From positions 1 through 64,000 of the forward strand of contig JACTTZ010000006.1 in NCBI GenBank assembly GCA_015660915.1: a DNA stretch of 64,000 bases. Reading direction: 5' to 3'. This DNA comes from Methanomicrobia archaeon (GTDB lineage: Archaea; Halobacteriota; Bog-38; Methanoflorentales; Methanoflorentaceae). Below are positions 60,870-64,000 of the stretch, piece by piece (position 1 is the stretch's first letter; each line of letters begins with the position of its first letter). Both the position numbers and the translations under genes were made by a program. The notes beneath the pieces are model-generated. The model made no database searches, was not told where the DNA came from, and worked only from the letters and a program-made list of their open reading frames with translations.

Positions 60870-62047
60870 TTGAGCATAGCAAAGACCTGCAAAATCACCA
60901 AGAGCGGCAACAGTTGGATAGTTCCCTCTCAGTCAAACGGAACCACATACGACGTAGAATTCTCAGAATTTGACCATAAACAGTCTTGCACTTGCCCTGA
61001 TTACCAATACCGGAAAATCAAGTGCAAGCATATCTTCGCGGTTGTGTTAATCGTCACTGAAGAGATTGACAGCTACGGAACGGTCACGCAGACTGTTACA
61101 AAGCGGGTAAGCTACGCGCAGAATTGGCAAGCCTACGACCAAGCGCAAATACACCAGAAAGAGCTTTTTATGGGCTTGCTCCGAGACTTAACAAGTTCTA
61201 TTCCGCAGCCGGAGTACACGTTTGGAAGGCCGAAGTTGCCATTAGCCGATATGGTGTTTGCGTCTGCTTTGAAGGTCTTCTCAACCTTTTCGCTAAGGCG
61301 GTTTACCACTGACATGCAAATAGCAAAGGAGAGAGGTTTGATTGAGAGAGTGCCCTACTACACGACTGTTGCGCGGTATATGGAGAATTCAGAGCTAACA
61401 CCCATCATCAAAGACCTTATCGCCATGACAAGCCTCGCTTTAGCCTCAGTTGAAAACGACTTCACTATTGACAGCTCAGGATTCGGAACTTCGAGGTTTG
61501 TCAAGTGGTTCGACCACAAATACGGCAAAGACAAAGACGTTAGGACGTGGGTAAAAGCGCACGTAGCTTGCGGGGTTAAGACAAACATCGTTACTGCTGT
61601 CGAGTTGACAATGGGTAACGAGCATGATTCAAAGTTTCTGCCGGAACTGGTGACTCAGACAGCTCAGAACTTTACGTCAAAGAAGTGTCCGGAGATAAGG
61701 CGTATTCTTCGAGAGCCAATTTAGAATTGATAAACGAGCTGGGCGCTGTGCCTTACATCCCATTTAAAAAGGGAACCACAGGCCGAGCGAAGAACGCGCC
61801 AACGTGGAAGAAGATGTATCACTACTTCGAATTCAGAAACGAGGAATTCCTAGAGCACTACCACAAGCGGAGCAATGCAGAGACGACGTTTCATATGATA
61901 AAGAGCAAGTCTGGGGATTCAGTACGCAGTAAGACGGAAGTGGCTCAGGCTAATGAAGTCTTACTGAAAGTGCTGTGCCACAACATCTGCGTGGTAATAC
62001 AGGAGATGTTTGAGTTGGGCATTGAACCCAACTTTTTTTCTTCTTAA
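60870..62047 (+). pseudogene. SWIM zinc-finger DDE transposase, frameshifted
   Basis: A transposase of the IS4/IS5-like DDE group with an N-terminal SWIM zinc finger (CTCPDYQYRKIKCKH). The triad is visible as FTIDSSGFG (Asp), VSGDKAYSSRA (Asp) and RSNAETTFHMIKSK (Glu). The frame breaks at about 61675-61690: the first part runs to 61724 and the second resumes at VSGDKAYSS. Restoring one base after TTTACG would give FTVKEVSGDKAYSS in one frame, so a single-base deletion is likely. The TTG at 60870 with GAAAGGGG upstream is taken as start. A sequencing error is possible. Confidence 0.85.
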
Positions 62048-62125
62048 GGGTGGGTGTTTGGTTCGGCAGCCAGAGCTTTTTGTAAGAGCACTGTTAATAA
62101 CCACTCTTCTGGAAGGCGATAACCT

Positions 62126-62407
62126 ATGAATCAGAGCGAGCTGTTTAAAGAAGTTCTTGAGAATATTAGGAAAGAGATTAAATCCCAAAATGATGAGATA
62201 ATAAAAATCGCAGAGCGTGTTGGAGATAAAGAGAGAAAGAAGATAGGAGACCGTATTAGCATCGACAGCGACATCGCTGACGGCTTCAAGAACATCGTTT
62301 CCAACATCGACCGGCTAGAACAGATGATAAGCGCGGTAAACCAGAGAGTTTTTGAGGTAAACCAGAGAGTTACTGAATTGGCGAAGCATACTTACCCCTA
62401 TGTATGA
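62126..62407 (+). CDS. Small coiled-coil protein
   Basis: A 93-residue protein, almost wholly helical and charged, with a tandem repeat VNQRVFEVNQRVTEL near the C-terminus in heptad register, typical of a trimeric or dimeric coiled coil. No family is recognised. It follows the transposase by ~80 bp. A second small coiled-coil ORF comes 64 bp later on the same strand, and the two may act together. Confidence 0.55.
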   Translation: MNQSELFKEVLENIRKEIKSQNDEIIKIAERVGDKERKKIGDRISIDSDIADGFKNIVSNIDRLEQMISAVNQRVFEVNQRVTELAKHTYPYV

Positions 62408-62471
62408 GTGTGTTACACGTTTGTGGTTGTGACGGTAAGAACCTAACCAGAAATTTGGGGGGGGTGAGGAA

Positions 62472-62633
62472 TTGGTCAATGAAGATGAATTTAAGGTATT
62501 AGAAAACCGTGTGGAAGAGCTTGAAAGACTTTTTGAAGAACTCCATCAGCAAATGACACCCGATAAGATAGGAAAATTGGTTGAGAAATACGTGAAAGAA
62601 TATGCTAAGCTTCCAGAAGGAGCTAGGAGTTAA
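62472..62633 (+). CDS. Very small coiled-coil protein, below the ORF-track cutoff
   Basis: A 53-residue ORF with a TTG start placed 5-6 bases after GGGGTGAGG. The product is acidic and heptad-patterned (EFKVLENRVEELERLFEELHQQM) with a Lys-rich tail (KLVEKYVKEYAKLPEGARS). The good ribosome binding site and clean heptads support a real gene. It pairs with the 93-residue coiled-coil gene upstream. The function is unknown. Confidence 0.5.
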   Translation: MVNEDEFKVLENRVEELERLFEELHQQMTPDKIGKLVEKYVKEYAKLPEGARS

Positions 62634-62914
62634 CGAGTCGTATACGCTTATTATTTTCTGCTTTACTCCTTAACTTAACGAATCTTTGTTACCAACCGAT
62701 TCACCTCAGCCACTTTTCACCGATTCAGCAACCGCAGATTCAGCACTAGTTTCGAGTGGGTTCACTGGAGATTCAACAAAGCCGCAACAAAAGATGTTTG
62801 AGTTGGGGATTGAGCCGAGTTTCTTTGGTCTTACGCCCGCTTTGAATGCCGACTTGTAAGCAAGACTACCGAAAGATATTTTTCTTTTCACATATTATAT
62901 TATAAAACAGGGAC
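62634..62914. other. AT-rich gap with a third transposase remnant and repeat end
   Basis: No gene is seen. CAACAAAGCC at 62774-62783 is followed directly by 62791-62828, which translates as KMFELGIEPSFFG, the last residues of the same transposase family (compare QEMFELGIEPNFF at its end). So a third, nearly erased copy ended here. TTCACATATTATATTAT near 62890 is a likely promoter for the next genes. Confidence 0.65.
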
Positions 62915-62923
62915 GTGGCGACG

Positions 62924-63214
62924 ATGGCAGGTATAATCAATAGTCGTGGCAATTCTTTTACTGGTGGTGACGATTATTTTCAAGGTGGCAATGCATCTGT
63001 AAATGGCAACTATTTTTCGGCAAGAGACGATGTTATTCTTGTGGATTCCTCCGCCTTAACAGCCTGCGCCTTACCTACCTTTATAAGAAGCGGAGAAACT
63101 CTACCTCCAGAAATACTCCCGGATGTAAGTAAAGAGAAGCCACTACTCTTCGAAATAGATATCATACGTGTTGTTTCGGCTGAGCCGTTAATAGACCAAA
63201 TAAAACGACGTTGA
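62924..63214 (+). CDS. Hypothetical protein with Gly/Asn-rich beta-type N-terminus
   Basis: A 96-residue protein. The first ~35 residues (GIINSRGNSFTGGDDYFQGGNASVNGNYFSARDDV) alternate Gly/Asn/Asp with aromatic residues at near-regular spacing, suggesting a short beta-helix or an oligomerisation tag. The second half is ordinary (FIRSGETLPPEILPDVSKEKP). No family is recognised. It is followed by a larger unknown gene with a 20-bp gap, so they form an operon. The inner ATG is used; a GTG lies 9 bp upstream. Confidence 0.55.
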   Translation: MAGIINSRGNSFTGGDDYFQGGNASVNGNYFSARDDVILVDSSALTACALPTFIRSGETLPPEILPDVSKEKPLLFEIDIIRVVSAEPLIDQIKRR

Positions 63215-63234
63215 AGGCGTTTAGATGGGTAATA

Positions 63235-63999
63235 ATGGTTAATATTGACCCTTGCGACGCCTGCGACGCAAAAGACAAGTGTTCAGCAGTTTTTGATGAA
63301 ATTGACAATACTAAGGAAATTGAACAGGGCGACATACTCCTTTTGCCTTATATTTATCCTATAGGACGTATCGAATTTGCAGAAGATAAGCCCGAGGGTA
63401 AGCTCAAAGCATGGATACAAAAATGGAATGCTGTGGTGCTAAGTCACTCTAGCACTTTGGCACAAAACAAGTTAGACCTCGTGCTTCTCTGTCCTATATG
63501 GGGGGTAAGCAGTTTCTATGCAAATCGCGTCGAGCGGCTTAAACTAGATGATGAATATGCCAAAAAAATTTTTAAAGACGGTAAATTTGATAGAGAAAAC
63601 TTCAAAAATAAAACAGATAGTCTACTTAGTGAAGCGACTATAGGTACTCAATATGGTTACAGTATTCTAAAAAAGACACCTCCGTGCGACAAATATCAAA
63701 AAGGCTTAGCTCCGATGCTTGTTGATTTTACTAATGCTTATTCACTTCCTGTAGATTTAATAAAGCGTTACGTAGAAAAATCTCAAGACAAGCCTAAGAG
63801 GCTTAGGTTGACATGCGAGTATAGAATTGATTTGGTAAGCAGGTTCAACTATTTCTTGCAAAGGACTGTGGCGCCAAGAGATGAACTTAGTTTTCCAGAT
63901 ATGAAGCAAAATGACATTGATTATCCACGAATAGATACGATGCTCGATAAAGTGGCTGAGGCTTCAGAAAAAAAAGAAAAGAAAACGGGTGAAAGCTGA
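63235..63999 (+). CDS. Hypothetical protein with N-terminal Cys motif, second gene of terminal operon
   Basis: A 254-residue soluble protein complete within the window (TGA at 63997). It starts with a Cys cluster (DPCDACDAKDKC) that may bind zinc. IEQGDILLLPYIYPIGRIEF and WNAVVLSHSSTLAQNKLDLVLLCPIW follow, in the manner of small PemK-like beta-barrel proteins whose consensus has a Cys-Asp pair where this one has Ser-Thr; that link is tentative. The C-terminal tail is Lys/Glu-rich. The low GC content and place next to transposase remnants suggest recent transfer. The function is unknown. Confidence 0.6.
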   Translation: MVNIDPCDACDAKDKCSAVFDEIDNTKEIEQGDILLLPYIYPIGRIEFAEDKPEGKLKAWIQKWNAVVLSHSSTLAQNKLDLVLLCPIWGVSSFYANRVERLKLDDEYAKKIFKDGKFDRENFKNKTDSLLSEATIGTQYGYSILKKTPPCDKYQKGLAPMLVDFTNAYSLPVDLIKRYVEKSQDKPKRLRLTCEYRIDLVSRFNYFLQRTVAPRDELSFPDMKQNDIDYPRIDTMLDKVAEASEKKEKKTGES

Positions 64000-64000
64000 C

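Larger units (their letters stand above)
59553..62783. mobile_element. Putative composite element bounded by GGCTTTGTTG inverted repeats
   Basis: GGCTTTGTTG at the left and its exact complement CAACAAAGCC at the right enclose ~3.2 kb of AT-rich DNA holding a proteasome-beta-like gene, a 62-residue ORF, a frameshifted SWIM-type DDE transposase and two small coiled-coil genes. The same decamer lies near the transposase remnant at 26.7-28.4 kb. Target-site duplications were not identified, so the true borders are uncertain. Confidence 0.5.

Noticed and set aside
61675-61690. Programmed -1 frameshifting in the transposase
   Set aside because: No canonical slippery heptamer in frame; one missing base explains the break more simply.
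1-64000. CRISPR array or cas genes
   Set aside because: No regularly spaced 25-40 bp repeats and no Cas-like protein; the only regular repeat is the coding 24-bp array at 35.1 kb.

Overview
The window is a piece of a methanogenic archaeon's chromosome. It carries the end of an F420-reducing hydrogenase operon (frhDGB) and a nearly complete set of methanogenesis marker genes (mmp10, mmp7, mmp17, mmp15, mmp5, mmp6, mmp3, atwA) for modifying and activating methyl-coenzyme M reductase (MCR). Archaeal traits are everywhere: Cdc48/VAT, NOB1, TgtA/ArcS/RaSEA archaeosine genes, an NrpR nitrogen repressor, a BHB-type tRNA intron and TATA-box promoters. The gene set fits a hydrogenotrophic, class II-type euryarchaeal methanogen. 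I cannot fix the genus from sequence alone.

Layout. 0-2 kb: frhD (partial), frhG, frhB on +. 2-11 kb: mmp10 on +, then a long minus-strand operon reading HAD phosphatase, atwA, mmp3, mmp6, mmp5, mmp15, mmp17, mmp7. 11-14 kb: a PRC-barrel protein, a three-repeat TrmB regulator, a flavin-binding-like protein and a candidate structured RNA. 14-26 kb: housekeeping genes (nob1, a PRTase-like regulator, leuS, PAC2 family, DUF473, UPF0210, nrpR, glnA, a HisA-like protein, a K+ channel) and two tRNA-Arg genes. 26-28.5 kb: a small accessory patch with a transposase remnant, two unknown genes and a repeat block. 28.5-32 kb: a heat-shock operon (HSR1-like regulator, VAT ATPase, Hsp20) with a palindromic operator at its start. 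32-45.5 kb: mixed core genes (HAD, TGT-like, Elp3, homoserine dehydrogenase, serB, glyA, RCK channel) and a Thr/Pro/Ser-rich surface protein. 46-51 kb: archaeosine operon (DUF366, pyruvate-kinase-like, tgtA, arcS, RaSEA). 51-59 kb: loosely packed accessory metabolism (DUF488, DUF2769, SnoaL-like, iron-sulfur flavoprotein-like, TspO, sugar-nucleotide epimerase, MalY-type lyase, radical SAM) around tRNA-Cys. 59.5-64 kb: AT-rich mobile region with a frameshifted SWIM-type transposase, IS-end-like repeats, an orphan proteasome-beta-like hydrolase, small coiled-coil proteins and an unknown two-gene operon running to the window end.

Regulatory logic can be read directly at two places. A GGAA-N6-TTCC palindrome sits at the likely transcription start of glnA, just downstream of nrpR. 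A CTAAC-N5-GTTAG palindrome sits at the likely start of the HSR1-VAT-Hsp20 operon. The least explained items are the 180-nt structured RNA candidate near 14 kb, the proteasome-like protein in the mobile region, and the last two genes of the window.
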